NCBI GenBank assembly: GCA_021732975.1 | Contig: JAKFWC010000017.1 | Coordinates: 1-64,000 of the forward strand | Origin: Planctomycetaceae bacterium | GTDB taxonomy: Bacteria > Planctomycetota > Planctomycetia > Planctomycetales > Planctomycetaceae | Direction: 5' to 3' | Length of the DNA: 64,000 nt | Shown: piece after piece, positions 45,927-55,646 of the stretch | Layout: each line of letters begins with the position of its first letter | Position numbering within the stretch: the stretch's first letter is position 1 | Notes under the pieces: generated by a model | Databases searched by the model: none | Told to the model about the DNA's origin: nothing | Seen by the model: the letters and a program-made list of their open reading frames with translations, nothing else | Translations under genes and position numbers: made by a program

Positions 45927-48482
45927 ATGTCGACCATGACCGCTGTCTCCGCAGTCGATGAATCCGTCATCAACGCATGGGCATTCACGGGATGGAAGTG
46001 CTGCGCCACGCGCGCGGGCAGCGTGACGCATCCGGATGAGCTCGTCGCGGTGGACGCTGAGTGGCATGCAGCGACGGTTCCCGGAACCGCAGCGTCGGCC
46101 CTGTCGGCAGCGGGACGTTGGGACTTCCACCGCCCGGTAGACATCGACGCATCCGACTGGTGGTGGTGCGCGACGTTTGCGCAACCGCTCAGTGATACTC
46201 CGATTGAGCTCGTCTTTGATGGTCTCGCTACGCTCGCCGAAGTCTGGCTCAATGGTCAGCGAGTGCAGGCAACCGACAACATGTTTCGTCAGTACAGAGT
46301 CGACATTACCGACTGCGTGCTGACGGAGAATTCTCTCGCGATTGTCTTCCGATCGCTGACATCGGCTCTGCAACAAAAACGTCCAAGGCCGCGTTGGAAG
46401 ACGAACCTCGTCGATCATCAGCAGCTTCGCTGGTTTCGTACAACACTCCTTGGTCATATTCCCGGTTGGTCCCCGCCCGTCGCGGCGGTCGGCCCGTGGC
46501 GCGACATTCGCCTTGAGTCCAGTAAAGTCCGGCTGATTGACTCACACATCCAAGCGCGCCTCGTAGCGAATGAAGGCGTGGTCACGTTTCGGTCTCAATT
46601 CCAGTCCGCGTGGCCGATTGAGCGAGCCACACTGCGTGTTGGAAATGTTACGACACCATTACGGATTGAGCCAGATTCTGAGGGGGAATCCATCACGCTC
46701 CTGGGCGACTTGGTCGTTCCCCAACCAAATCGATGGTGGCCGCACACGCATGGTCCGCAATCACGGTATGACGCATCCATCGAAGTGTGGGTCGATGATC
46801 AAGCCCATTCTTTTCCGCTCGCACCGATTGGGTTTCGGCAACTGGAGATCGACGAGCAATCCCACGGTTTTGCCGTGCGAATCAATGGCGAAGATGTCTA
46901 TTGCCGCGGTGCCTGCTGGACCGTCAGCGACATCTTTGTTCTTGACGGTTCGGAAGCATTGCTGCGACGTGATCTCGAATTGGCACGCGAGGCCGGCATC
47001 AACCTGCTGCGCGTTGGCGGGACAATGATCTACGAGAGCGAGACATTTTTCCGGCTGTGCGACGAGCTGGGACTTATGGTCTGGCAGGACTTCATGTTCG
47101 CCAACATGGCTTACCCTGTCGATGACCCGGCGTTCGTCGAGAATATCACCGTCGAAGCGACACAACTGCTTCGTCGCACCGCAGGCCACCCTTCGGTCGT
47201 AGTGTATTGCGGCGGCAGTGAAATCGAACAGCAAGCGGCCATGCTGGGACTTCCTGAGGAAATGTGGAGCAATCCGTGGTTCGCGGAAACGCTTCCCGCA
47301 CTGTGCCATGAGCTGCATCCGTCCGCATCTTATGTCCGCGGCTCACCGACCGGTGGCACGCTACCGTTTGATCCGCAGTGTGGTGTCTCGCACTACTACG
47401 GGATTGGGGCCTATCGGCGTTCGCTGAGCGAATTGCGGCAAGCCGACGTGAAGTTCACGACCGAATGCCTCGGCTTCTCGAATCTGCCCGAATCCGCGGT
47501 GATTGCCGAAATCATGGACGGGGGCGGACTCGTCACTCATGCTCCTCAATGGAAGCAACGGGTTCCGCGCGACACCGGAGCCGGCTGGGACTTCGAGGAC
47601 ATTCGCGATCATTACCTGCACGAACTTTACGGTGTCGAAGCCATGCCGCTGCGGGCTTCCGACCCGCTACGGTATCAGCAGCTCAGCCGGACGGTTCCTG
47701 GCGAAATGATGTCGCGAGCGTTCGCCGAATGGCGGAGTGCGGCCAGTTCCAATGGAGGCGGACTCGTCTGGTTCTACAAAGACCTGTGGCCTGCCGCCGG
47801 GTGGGGGGTGTTGGACTCATACGGGCAACCGAAACCGACATATTACTACCTCAAGCGCGCCTGGCAATCTCAGCAGCTCACCATCACGGATGAGGGATTG
47901 AGCGGTCTGCGACTCCACATCATCAACGAGTCCGCGACCGACAGCGATGTCATTATCGAGATTACACTGCTCAAACAGCCGCGGCAGACAGTCCTTCGCG
48001 AAGAATGCCCCATTTCCTTGCGAGGCCGTGAAACGCGGTCGCTCAATGTTAATGAGCTGCTTGGTCGGTTCTGCGACGTGAACTACGCCTACCGCTTCGG
48101 TCCGGCGGCCCATGATGTCGTGATCGCCACGTTGATGGATGCGCGGCGAAATGTCGTCAGTGAAGCGTTTTACTTCCTGCGTCGCGAAAATCCGGCGTTT
48201 CTCGCTGGTCATACGTTGACGGCTGCGTTGAACCCGATCGACTCGCAGACGTGGCAATTGGAATTGGACGCCGACGCGTTCCTGCAGACCGTGCGATTGA
48301 GTGCCAAGGGCTTCCAGCCGAGCGACAACTATTTCCACCTGACCCCACAGCGACGGAAGTCGGTCCGCTTTCGCGCGCTGGACCAGTTGCCTCGCGGAAT
48401 CAAAGTCGACGTGGAAGCCCTCAACGTCGACGGCACTATGACGGTGATTCCTCAACCTACGACCACGACGGCGAAGGCTTAA
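45927..48482 (+). CDS. GH2-family beta-mannosidase-like glycoside hydrolase
   Basis: 851 aa. Domain order: sugar-binding jelly roll (FDGLATLAEVWLNGQRV, about 1-180), immunoglobulin-like domain, TIM barrel, C-terminal beta domains. Likely acid/base Glu432 in CGGSEIEQQ and nucleophile Glu513 in KFTTECLGF, in the order of GH2 mannosidases. There is no obvious signal peptide, so a cytoplasmic role is possible. Its presence between DUF1839 and the hydrolase suggests the acceptor of the aminoacyl group may be a sugar or glycolipid. GGGAG precedes the ATG. Confidence 0.82.
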   Translation: MSTMTAVSAVDESVINAWAFTGWKCCATRAGSVTHPDELVAVDAEWHAATVPGTAASALSAAGRWDFHRPVDIDASDWWWCATFAQPLSDTPIELVFDGLATLAEVWLNGQRVQATDNMFRQYRVDITDCVLTENSLAIVFRSLTSALQQKRPRPRWKTNLVDHQQLRWFRTTLLGHIPGWSPPVAAVGPWRDIRLESSKVRLIDSHIQARLVANEGVVTFRSQFQSAWPIERATLRVGNVTTPLRIEPDSEGESITLLGDLVVPQPNRWWPHTHGPQSRYDASIEVWVDDQAHSFPLAPIGFRQLEIDEQSHGFAVRINGEDVYCRGACWTVSDIFVLDGSEALLRRDLELAREAGINLLRVGGTMIYESETFFRLCDELGLMVWQDFMFANMAYPVDDPAFVENITVEATQLLRRTAGHPSVVVYCGGSEIEQQAAMLGLPEEMWSNPWFAETLPALCHELHPSASYVRGSPTGGTLPFDPQCGVSHYYGIGAYRRSLSELRQADVKFTTECLGFSNLPESAVIAEIMDGGGLVTHAPQWKQRVPRDTGAGWDFEDIRDHYLHELYGVEAMPLRASDPLRYQQLSRTVPGEMMSRAFAEWRSAASSNGGGLVWFYKDLWPAAGWGVLDSYGQPKPTYYYLKRAWQSQQLTITDEGLSGLRLHIINESATDSDVIIEITLLKQPRQTVLREECPISLRGRETRSLNVNELLGRFCDVNYAYRFGPAAHDVVIATLMDARRNVVSEAFYFLRRENPAFLAGHTLTAALNPIDSQTWQLELDADAFLQTVRLSAKGFQPSDNYFHLTPQRRKSVRFRALDQLPRGIKVDVEALNVDGTMTVIPQPTTTTAKA

Positions 48483-48484
48483 TC

Positions 48485-50383
48485 ATGCGGTCCCTACTCG
48501 ATCCCCCTTCCATCGACAACGGCACGTCCGTCGCGGAGAAATCATCTGATGTTCTACGGCATCCCTTTTATTTTTCCAGCCGCGGAGATTCTCTGTTCGC
48601 GTGGCTGCACGCGCGCGAAGCGGCGGACCACTACCGTCATGGTGTGGTGATCTGTCCGCCGATCGGTTACGAGCACTTGCATTCCCATCGGGCGTTACGG
48701 CATCTTGCCGATGGCCTCGCGCGCCGAAACATTCCGACGATGAGGTTTGATTGGTCTGGTCACGGTGACTCCAGCAGTCATGAGCAGAGCCCGGATCGTG
48801 TGGCCTGCTGGCTCGCTAACGTGCGGGATGCCGTGGAACATCTGCGTGACATGGTGGGCTGCACCAAAATCAGCATTGTTGGCTTGCGCCTGGGAGCGCT
48901 GCTGGCGACGAACGCTCTGGCACGCGAGGATATCGAGAACGTCGTCCTCTGGGCTCCGGTCTTCAAAGGTCGTGATTTCGTACGGGAACTCCGAGCCATT
49001 GACCGCATGGCCGATGCGCCCCGCGATCCCAGTGGTTCTCCCACAGACAACATCGAAGCCGCGGGCTTTGTCCTGACCGCCGACACCGCAACGTCATTGA
49101 ACGAGATTCAATGGAACAGTGGAGGGCCGCGATGCCACAGAATTCTCGTGACGTTGGGCGACGACACTCCCGTTGATCAGCAGATGTCCGCACGGTTTGA
49201 TGAATGCGGGTCGCATGTGGAGACAATCCGGCTGCCGGGATATGCCGCGATGATGCGGGAGCCGCATCGCAGCCTGGTGCCAACATTGGCGATTGACACC
49301 ATCGGCGATTGGCTGGAGCAGCAGATCTCCGGTGAATCACCCTGTGATCTCAGCATTGAAACCCATCAATTGACGGACCTTTCAGTCCACATGGTGCATC
49401 GCGAGACATCTTCACTCTCGGTGGGCGTGAAAGCATGCTCTTATTCGGAACACGCTCTTTGGATCAGTCGGTCACCAGACATCTTTGGGATCGTCACCGA
49501 GCCGGAAGTAGTCGAAGACGGTCGACCCACGATCGTCCTGTTGAACGCCGGGTCGTCGTATCGCATCGGTCCCGGACGTCTCAACGTCCTGCTGGCACGG
49601 CAATTCGCTGTGGCGGGCTTTCGCACCATCCGCATCGATTTACACGGTCTTGGCGACAGCGTGACAACATCTCCGAATGCGGAGAATGACCCGTATCCGG
49701 CGACGGCGTTTCGAGATGTGGAGCTGACCCTACAACATGTTTGCACCGCATATGGCGATCAGCCACAGGTGTTAATGGGACTCTGTTCTGGTGCCTACAT
49801 CGCCTTTCAGTCAGCGGCGCAACTCAAGTCCTCGTTGTTGATCGAAAGCATACTCATCAACCCGCTGACGTTTTTCTGGCGAGAGGGAATGACGATCGAT
49901 GATGACATGACCGCTCGCATGCTCTTCCAAGACACTCATTATTATCAGTCGCTGTGGAAGTGGGAGAAGTGGCTGAAACTCGTCTCTGGTCGCACCCACA
50001 TCGGCTTGTTCGGCGCCATGAAACTGGCGATACGAAAGCTTGTCGGTCTGATCCCGCGCCGCAAACACGAACCACGGCTGACAGATGTTGCTCAACAATT
50101 TCGTGTTCCGTCGCATCCCGAACAGAATGATTTACCCGGCGACTTGACACGGATTGCCGCGGCCGACCGCAAACTAGCGATGTTCTTCGCGAGCGACGAC
50201 CCTGGTCTGACGATCTTGATGAAGGACGCACGAGCCACCGCGCGACGCCAAGAACGATCCGGGAAATTGAAAATCCATTCCATCAAGCACGCAGATCATA
50301 CTTTCTCACGAGATAGCGCTCGTCTCAAATTGATGAAACAGCTGGTGGCTCACCTCGTTATGCACGCTTCGCCTGCAAATTGA
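48485..50383 (+). CDS. Tandem alpha/beta-hydrolase lacking the standard nucleophile serines
   Basis: 632 aa with two alpha/beta hydrolase domains. The first resembles exosortase-A-system-associated hydrolase 2: VVICPPIGYEHLHSHR, FDWSGHGDS, and an elbow GLRLG (133-137) with Arg135 where a Ser is normal. The second has IDLHGLGDS and elbow GLCSG (432-436) with Cys434 at the nucleophile position, and HADHTFSRD as the possible His loop. Domain one may be non-catalytic; domain two may be a Cys hydrolase or acyltransferase. Start at 48485, 2 bp after the GH2 stop; upstream open frame is a GH2 shadow. Last gene of the cluster. Confidence 0.82.
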   Translation: MRSLLDPPSIDNGTSVAEKSSDVLRHPFYFSSRGDSLFAWLHAREAADHYRHGVVICPPIGYEHLHSHRALRHLADGLARRNIPTMRFDWSGHGDSSSHEQSPDRVACWLANVRDAVEHLRDMVGCTKISIVGLRLGALLATNALAREDIENVVLWAPVFKGRDFVRELRAIDRMADAPRDPSGSPTDNIEAAGFVLTADTATSLNEIQWNSGGPRCHRILVTLGDDTPVDQQMSARFDECGSHVETIRLPGYAAMMREPHRSLVPTLAIDTIGDWLEQQISGESPCDLSIETHQLTDLSVHMVHRETSSLSVGVKACSYSEHALWISRSPDIFGIVTEPEVVEDGRPTIVLLNAGSSYRIGPGRLNVLLARQFAVAGFRTIRIDLHGLGDSVTTSPNAENDPYPATAFRDVELTLQHVCTAYGDQPQVLMGLCSGAYIAFQSAAQLKSSLLIESILINPLTFFWREGMTIDDDMTARMLFQDTHYYQSLWKWEKWLKLVSGRTHIGLFGAMKLAIRKLVGLIPRRKHEPRLTDVAQQFRVPSHPEQNDLPGDLTRIAAADRKLAMFFASDDPGLTILMKDARATARRQERSGKLKIHSIKHADHTFSRDSARLKLMKQLVAHLVMHASPAN

Positions 50384-50806
50384 GTCGGCCCATTTGGTTG
50401 TCCAACGCGCGGGTCGATCAGGAATTGGTAATCAGCATGCGAAAGTCGGGAAATGGTGTGGCGTCTTCGGCGTCCGTAGAACGGACGCTGAAATTCTGAA
50501 AAAGCCCTGGAGACAGCTTTTTTTGAAATCTCAAGGATTTAGGCTGTGCGGGACCATCGCTGCCGGTGTTTACTTCCAGTCGAACGACCGGAGATCTCGG
50601 TTCCAATTTGAGGATTCCTCAAACCGCTGCACCGTCATTTGCTGCACCGTCATTTAGAGCGTGGGCCACTCGATGAGTCAGGCCGATTGTGTCGCTTACG
50701 ACAGGCTACCATCAGGCCGTCTGGGGCAGATCATGGCCGATCCCGCGGCTCAATCTTGCAACGCGGACGGCAGCCAGTTCCCGTATTCGCTGGTAGAATC
50801 GGGGGC
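50384..50806. other. Intergenic region, nothing recognised
   Basis: About 420 bp after the tandem hydrolase. A possible -10-like TAGAAT at 50794-50799 precedes the small membrane protein gene. The region holds no supported ORF, no clear terminator and no repeat beyond a duplicated TGCTGCACCGTCATT-like stretch near 50625-50655 (short tandem repeat). Confidence 0.35.
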
Positions 50807-51007
50807 ATGGACGAGAACCGCGACCAGCCGCCGTCAAAACCGTTTCTGCGGTCTGCGCCTTGGCGTTGGACAGGCGAGTCTCAGTGGGAACGACTTGGCT
50901 GGCTGGCAACGATCGTTTTTTTGACATGGATCGCGGGGTTCTTTCAGTCTTGCAGACTTCGCCTCACGATTTGGCAGAGTGCGCGGCCCGCTCCAAGACC
51001 TGTTTGA
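50807..51007 (+). CDS. Small membrane protein (hypothetical)
   Basis: 66 aa in a frame open well upstream; the ATG at 50807 follows GGGGG and a TAGAAT box. Sequence: charged N-terminus DENRDQPPSKPF, then a hydrophobic helix WLATIVFLTWIAGFF, then a basic tail. Typical single-span small protein. No family recognised, and chance ORF cannot be excluded. It precedes the TPR lipoprotein by 57 bp on the same strand. Confidence 0.4.
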   Translation: MDENRDQPPSKPFLRSAPWRWTGESQWERLGWLATIVFLTWIAGFFQSCRLRLTIWQSARPAPRPV

Positions 51008-51064
51008 AATTCCGCCCAGATCTTTCTGACCCACGCCATGACCCCAGTACCCGAAAGTTAGTGC

Positions 51065-54010
51065 ATGTCAGTCCGGATGCTCTTAGTTCTTGCCGTCGGT
51101 CTCATGACCGGCTGTGACCGCTCGACGGCGAAGAGTGATGCGGAGTTATTGGCCATCGCCAAGAGCGCGCTCAAAGGAAGCGACCCGGCGAAGGCGCTGC
51201 CTACACTTGAGGAGTTGCTCCGGCGTCGGCCCGATCACCCTGAGGCGTTGCTGTTTCGGGCTCAACTGGCCCGTGATTCCGGCGATGATCAAGCTGCCTT
51301 GGACTTCATTCGGCGAATTCGGTTGAAGGAGGGATCGGTTGCCGGCACGGCCCGTTTTCTGGAAGGCAGCCTGCTAGTAGCTCGCGGCGCGGCGCGAGCT
51401 GCCGAAAAGTCCTTCCGCGAAGCGATCCGGTTGCATCCCACGTTCAAGCCCGCCCGCATGGCCCTGATCGAATTGCTGCTGCTGCAACTCCGCGGCGACG
51501 ACGCCCGCGACGAGTTGCTAAGCCTACGGAAGATCCAACCCTGGGGATTGAATCAATACGTTCAATTTCAACTGGCGCCGACGGAACTCGCCCGGCCGGA
51601 GGGAAGTCGAAAACTGTTGCGAAAGTTCGTCACGGAGGATCCCACCGACAAAGCAAGCCTGATTGCACTCGTGCGCGACGAACTTGCCGCAGAGTCCTTC
51701 GCCGAGGCTCGAAGTCTGCTGCAGGAATCGCCATTGGCAGTTTCCGACCGTGAGACGATTCAGGGGCTGTTGATCGAAGTGATGGTCCGCAGTGGCGAGA
51801 CGGAGAGCACTCTGGAGTTGGCGCGGACGTTGACCAGTAGCGATCCAGGTTCATTTTGGGTTTGGCGTGGAAAAGCGCTGCTGGCGGATGCCCGATCGGA
51901 CTGGAATTCGGCCGCGGCAGCGTGGTGGCATGTCGTCCGTTGGACGCCGGACGACCGCCACGCCCACTACCGTCTCGCCGTGGCCCTCGATCGCGCGGGT
52001 CGCAAAGATGAGGCCCAACTTCAGTTCCAACGGACCCGGCTGGTCGAGTTGTACCTCGATCACGTCACTCACATCCTCGCCGGTGATACGAATCAGAAAC
52101 ATCTCGTAGCACGGATGGCTGCCAAGATCGCGGAACTACTCATCCAACTGAATCGCCCCAACGAAGCGCAACTCTGGTTGGAATTCCTGGCCGCAAGCGC
52201 CCCAGACTATCCAAGCGGTCGAGAACTTTGGACGCGACTTCAAGCGGCAGAAGCTCAGCCCCTGCCGGAATACCTCTTGCCGGAGTTCGGACGGCAGCTT
52301 CTCGTCGCTGCATCTCGATCCGGCGAGATGCAGGAATTACGCCACCCCCATTCCGCTCCGCAACAGGGAACCGATCCCCCGGCACCGCCGATTCGTCTCG
52401 GGGACCAGCACGAGTCCGCGGGACTGCATTTTCAGCATTTCAATGGTCCCAGCCAGTTCAAGTATCTGCTGGAAAGTCTCGGCGGGGGAGTCGCCGTTCT
52501 GGACTACGACACCGATGGCTGGCCCGATCTGTACTTTCCCCAAGGTTGTTCGTTGCCGTATGCCGCGTCAGACGCGACGCACACTGATCGTCTCTTCCGT
52601 AACCGCGGCGATGGGACGTTTCAGGATATCACGGCATCGACAACGATTTTTGAAAATCGCTATAGCCAGGGTGTGGCCGCCGCGGACTTCGACAACGATG
52701 GCTTCCCGGACATTTTCGTGGCGAACTACGGCCGGAACTCGTTCTTCCGCAACCTCGGAGATGGCACGTTTCAGGACGTTTCCGCGCAGTTCGCTTCGGA
52801 GCCGATTCATTGGTCGTCGAGCGTTGCCTGGTGCGATCTCAATCGGGACGGCTTGCTCGATTTGTACGTGGTCAACTATGTTTTGGACGCCGAGAAGACG
52901 TGCCGAACGCCGACCGGGGAACTCGCCGCGTGCAGTCCCGGAAATTTTGAAGGCGAACCCGATCTGGTCTATCTCAATGCGGGTAATGGTTCGTTCCGGC
53001 AACTCGAACTGACTGCCGCCGGGCTGCAGGCTCCCGATGGAAAAGGCCTCGGCATCCTCACCCTCGACATCGACGATGACGGCTGGCAGGACATTTACGT
53101 TGCCAACGACGGCACTCCCAAGTTTCTATTCCGTCACACAGGAATGATCACCGACGGAATCCCGCAATTCGTGGAAAGCGGATTCGTTTCCGGGACCGCA
53201 CTCAGCGGCGACGGACGGTCGCAGGCGGGTATGGGAATCGCAGCGGCGGACTTCTCCGGCAGTGGCCGGTTCGACCTTTACGTCACCCATTTCTACAATG
53301 ATTACAACACGTATTATCGCAATCTTGGCGATGGCCTCTTCGAAGATGCCACGGCTGCCGTGGGACTGGTGGCCCCCACGATGCAATTGCTGGGATTTGG
53401 AACGCAGGCGATCGACTTTAACCGCGATGGTTGGCCCGACCTGGTGGTTGCCAACGGCCATATTGACGATTTCAGTGCCACAGGCATCCCTTGGAAGATG
53501 CCGCTGCAACTCTTTCAGAACCGCAGCGGTGCGGGTTGGCAGGAACCGGGCCACGCCGCCGGTGCCGTCTTTCGAGAAAAAGGCCTCGGTCGCGCCGTCG
53601 CTGCGGTGGATTGGAATCGCGATGACCATCCCGATGCGGTCGCTGTTTTTCAGGATCGTCCCGCCATGCTCCTGACGAACCAGACCGCCGGTGCGGGACA
53701 TTTTTTCACGGTTCGCCTTATTGGCCGGTCCACCAATCGCGATGCGATCGGGGCGAGAATCACCATCGAGGCCGGCGGTCGCGTGCAGCGGCGAGAATTG
53801 ACGGGGGGGGACGGATATTTCGCGACCAACGATCGACGGCTGTCGTTCGGACTCGGAACCGCTGTTCAGGTCGACCGTCTCAATGTTCGTTGGGGCGACG
53901 GAGTTTCACAGGAATGGACCGCGGTCGGTCATGATTCCTCGTGGATTCTTCGCCAAGGCGACGATATCCCCTACCCCGACTCAACGGAAGCTCCTCTTTC
54001 GGTCAAATGA
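51065..54010 (+). CDS. TPR/FG-GAP/ASPIC-UnbV lipoprotein
   Basis: 981 aa. N-terminal lipobox LVLAVGLMTGC places it on the membrane. Residues about 25-400 form TPR-like helical repeats (LLAIAKSALKGSDPAKALPTLEE; AARAAEKSFREAIRLHPTF). Residues about 440-870 hold FG-GAP/VCBS repeats (VLDYDTDGWPDLYFPQG, ADFDNDGFPDIFVANYG, CDLNRDGLLDLYVVNYV). The C-terminus is an ASPIC/UnbV (CRTAC1-like) domain with FTVRLIGRSTNRDAIGARI. This architecture is characteristic of Planctomycetes and Acidobacteria; function is unknown, likely extracytoplasmic binding. ATG at 51065. Confidence 0.88.
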   Translation: MSVRMLLVLAVGLMTGCDRSTAKSDAELLAIAKSALKGSDPAKALPTLEELLRRRPDHPEALLFRAQLARDSGDDQAALDFIRRIRLKEGSVAGTARFLEGSLLVARGAARAAEKSFREAIRLHPTFKPARMALIELLLLQLRGDDARDELLSLRKIQPWGLNQYVQFQLAPTELARPEGSRKLLRKFVTEDPTDKASLIALVRDELAAESFAEARSLLQESPLAVSDRETIQGLLIEVMVRSGETESTLELARTLTSSDPGSFWVWRGKALLADARSDWNSAAAAWWHVVRWTPDDRHAHYRLAVALDRAGRKDEAQLQFQRTRLVELYLDHVTHILAGDTNQKHLVARMAAKIAELLIQLNRPNEAQLWLEFLAASAPDYPSGRELWTRLQAAEAQPLPEYLLPEFGRQLLVAASRSGEMQELRHPHSAPQQGTDPPAPPIRLGDQHESAGLHFQHFNGPSQFKYLLESLGGGVAVLDYDTDGWPDLYFPQGCSLPYAASDATHTDRLFRNRGDGTFQDITASTTIFENRYSQGVAAADFDNDGFPDIFVANYGRNSFFRNLGDGTFQDVSAQFASEPIHWSSSVAWCDLNRDGLLDLYVVNYVLDAEKTCRTPTGELAACSPGNFEGEPDLVYLNAGNGSFRQLELTAAGLQAPDGKGLGILTLDIDDDGWQDIYVANDGTPKFLFRHTGMITDGIPQFVESGFVSGTALSGDGRSQAGMGIAAADFSGSGRFDLYVTHFYNDYNTYYRNLGDGLFEDATAAVGLVAPTMQLLGFGTQAIDFNRDGWPDLVVANGHIDDFSATGIPWKMPLQLFQNRSGAGWQEPGHAAGAVFREKGLGRAVAAVDWNRDDHPDAVAVFQDRPAMLLTNQTAGAGHFFTVRLIGRSTNRDAIGARITIEAGGRVQRRELTGGDGYFATNDRRLSFGLGTAVQVDRLNVRWGDGVSQEWTAVGHDSSWILRQGDDIPYPDSTEAPLSVK

Positions 54011-54155
54011 GTCTCCACGTTCGTCGATTCCCGGACGATAGCAGAGTGTTTTTTAGAAGTGCTCAATCTGCAAATGTCGTGGGAATTCTTCCCGGCTGGA
54101 TCGCCTCTCCTGCCTATATTGAGTGGCATCGATTCGTTTTGATGATTATTTCTTG

Positions 54156-54196
54156 ACTCTCTAAAGTCATCGCGTTAGCCTCAACGACTAGAGAGT
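54156..54196. other. Stem-loop upstream of the DUF1559 gene
   Basis: ACTCTCTA (54156-54163) pairs with TAGAGAGT (54189-54196), and the flanking GTC/GAC extends the stem to 11 bp with a two-base bulge. It lies 119 bp before the DUF1559 start. No T-tract follows, so it may be a leader element or the 3' end of the previous transcript. The rest of 54011-54314 holds nothing recognised. Confidence 0.4.
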
Positions 54197-54314
54197 AAAC
54201 CTCTCTCCTTTCAGGCGTTTGTCGTCATTTGTTCCCGTTTCCATGTCGGAAGTCTTTGTCTGGCGTTTGTTTCGCCAGTTATGCCAGTTCTGGTATTCAA
54301 CAGCGAGGTGATCC

Positions 54315-55325
54315 ATGCATCAATGTTCGGCCAACAAGAAGGCATCCCGAGGTTTCACGCTCATCGAATTGCTGGTGGTGATTGCGATTATTGCGATTCT
54401 AATCGCGCTCCTTTTGCCGGCCGTCCAGCAGGCACGGGAAGCGGCTCGCCGCACCCAATGTCGCAACAACCTGAAACAGTTGGGACTCGCACTGCACAAC
54501 TATCACGACAACTACGGTCGGTTCCCTTCGCAGGGATACTATGCTGCGAACGTGGGAACTTCCGCCGCCCCGGTTTGGGCACCGCGGAATCACACGTGGT
54601 GCGCAATGATTCTGCCCTATATTGACCAGGCACCGTTGTACAACAGCACGAATTTTGCTCTCCCCGTTTGGGCGCAATCCAGCGGACTGCCCACAACCAA
54701 TCAAGCGATTGTCGCCACACAGTTGGCCGCCTTCCGCTGCCCATCCGATACCGGGATTGGGGAGCCACCGGGGTCGAACCGCAACATCGCCGTCACTAAC
54801 TATTCTGCCGCAGAGGGCTATCACTGGTGGAATGAATCCACTTCGCAGATCGGCGGGATCTTCACCGGCCCGCAACATACAAAGATGGGGGACATCATCG
54901 ACGGTACCTCAAACACTATTGCTGTGGGCGAGACCACCGGCCTGTCGCACAAGAATGGCCCGTTCAATACCACGGGTACTGGCGTCTTGCGCGTCGGTCT
55001 GGGCGAAGCGGTGCCTCGTTCGGCCTTTGTCGCTTCAACCTTCACCGGTGCCGTGTATCAGGGCGACAATGGAAATTGGAAACACCCTGATGGCAGTACC
55101 ATTAGCGGCTGGTTCCTCGGCGGCGGACCGCATCACTACGCTCCGATCTTCATGTACGCTTGGGGTATCAATACCGAATGGCCCGGTGCCGGAAGCACGC
55201 ATACCGGTGGTGCCCACTTCCTGATGGCCGATGGCACGGTCCGGTTCCTTTCGCAGAACATCAGTTTCCAGGTCTACGGGAACGCAAATACCAAGTCGGG
55301 GAATGAAACCGCGAATGTGGAGTAG
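54315..55325 (+). CDS. DUF1559 (SBP_bac_10-like) protein with prepilin-like leader
   Basis: 336 aa, the hallmark DUF1559 architecture of Planctomycetes. Type IV pilin-like leader RGFTLIELLVVIAIIAIL (cleavage after Gly), LPAVQQAREAARRTQC, and the H-X9-DG region near the C-terminus HFLMADGTVRFLS. The N-terminal helix is probably processed by a prepilin peptidase; the protein is likely part of a pseudopilin-like surface system of unknown function. GAGGTG precedes the ATG. A strong terminator follows. Confidence 0.92.
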   Translation: MHQCSANKKASRGFTLIELLVVIAIIAILIALLLPAVQQAREAARRTQCRNNLKQLGLALHNYHDNYGRFPSQGYYAANVGTSAAPVWAPRNHTWCAMILPYIDQAPLYNSTNFALPVWAQSSGLPTTNQAIVATQLAAFRCPSDTGIGEPPGSNRNIAVTNYSAAEGYHWWNESTSQIGGIFTGPQHTKMGDIIDGTSNTIAVGETTGLSHKNGPFNTTGTGVLRVGLGEAVPRSAFVASTFTGAVYQGDNGNWKHPDGSTISGWFLGGGPHHYAPIFMYAWGINTEWPGAGSTHTGGAHFLMADGTVRFLSQNISFQVYGNANTKSGNETANVE

Positions 55326-55372
55326 TCCTTTCAGGCACGAAGGGCTGCTCATTTCGTCGGTCTGAACTCTCG

Positions 55373-55411
55373 GCCGTCCGCTGTCGCAAGGTGGCGGACG
55401 GCTGTTTTTTT
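55373..55411 (+). terminator. Intrinsic terminator after the DUF1559 gene
   Basis: GCCGTCCGC (55373-55381) pairs perfectly with GCGGACGGC (55394-55402), 12-nt loop, followed by a run of T (55405-55411). It ends the DUF1559 transcript 48 bp after the stop and separates it from the next gene. Confidence 0.9.
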
Positions 55412-55646
55412 CCCAAGCGCAGTCTTTACGTGGCGTTACCCGATACTTGGTGTCGACCATTTTTTTCGCGATTTTTCTTCAGAGGGTCGGTCGCAACCGA
55501 CCGTGACTCGGATAGAATCGAGTCAGGCAATTAACCACCGTTACCTCGGTTCTCCGTAAGACAGAGCCCCGATGGAAACAGCACTCCTTGCCCTGCCCTG
55601 TCAACGAACGCTGATCACGATACTGACTACAGGAAAGCTGTCCTTC

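Noticed and set aside
54156-54196. Stem-loop as an intrinsic terminator
   Set aside because: No T-run follows and the loop is long; kept only as an unassigned structure.
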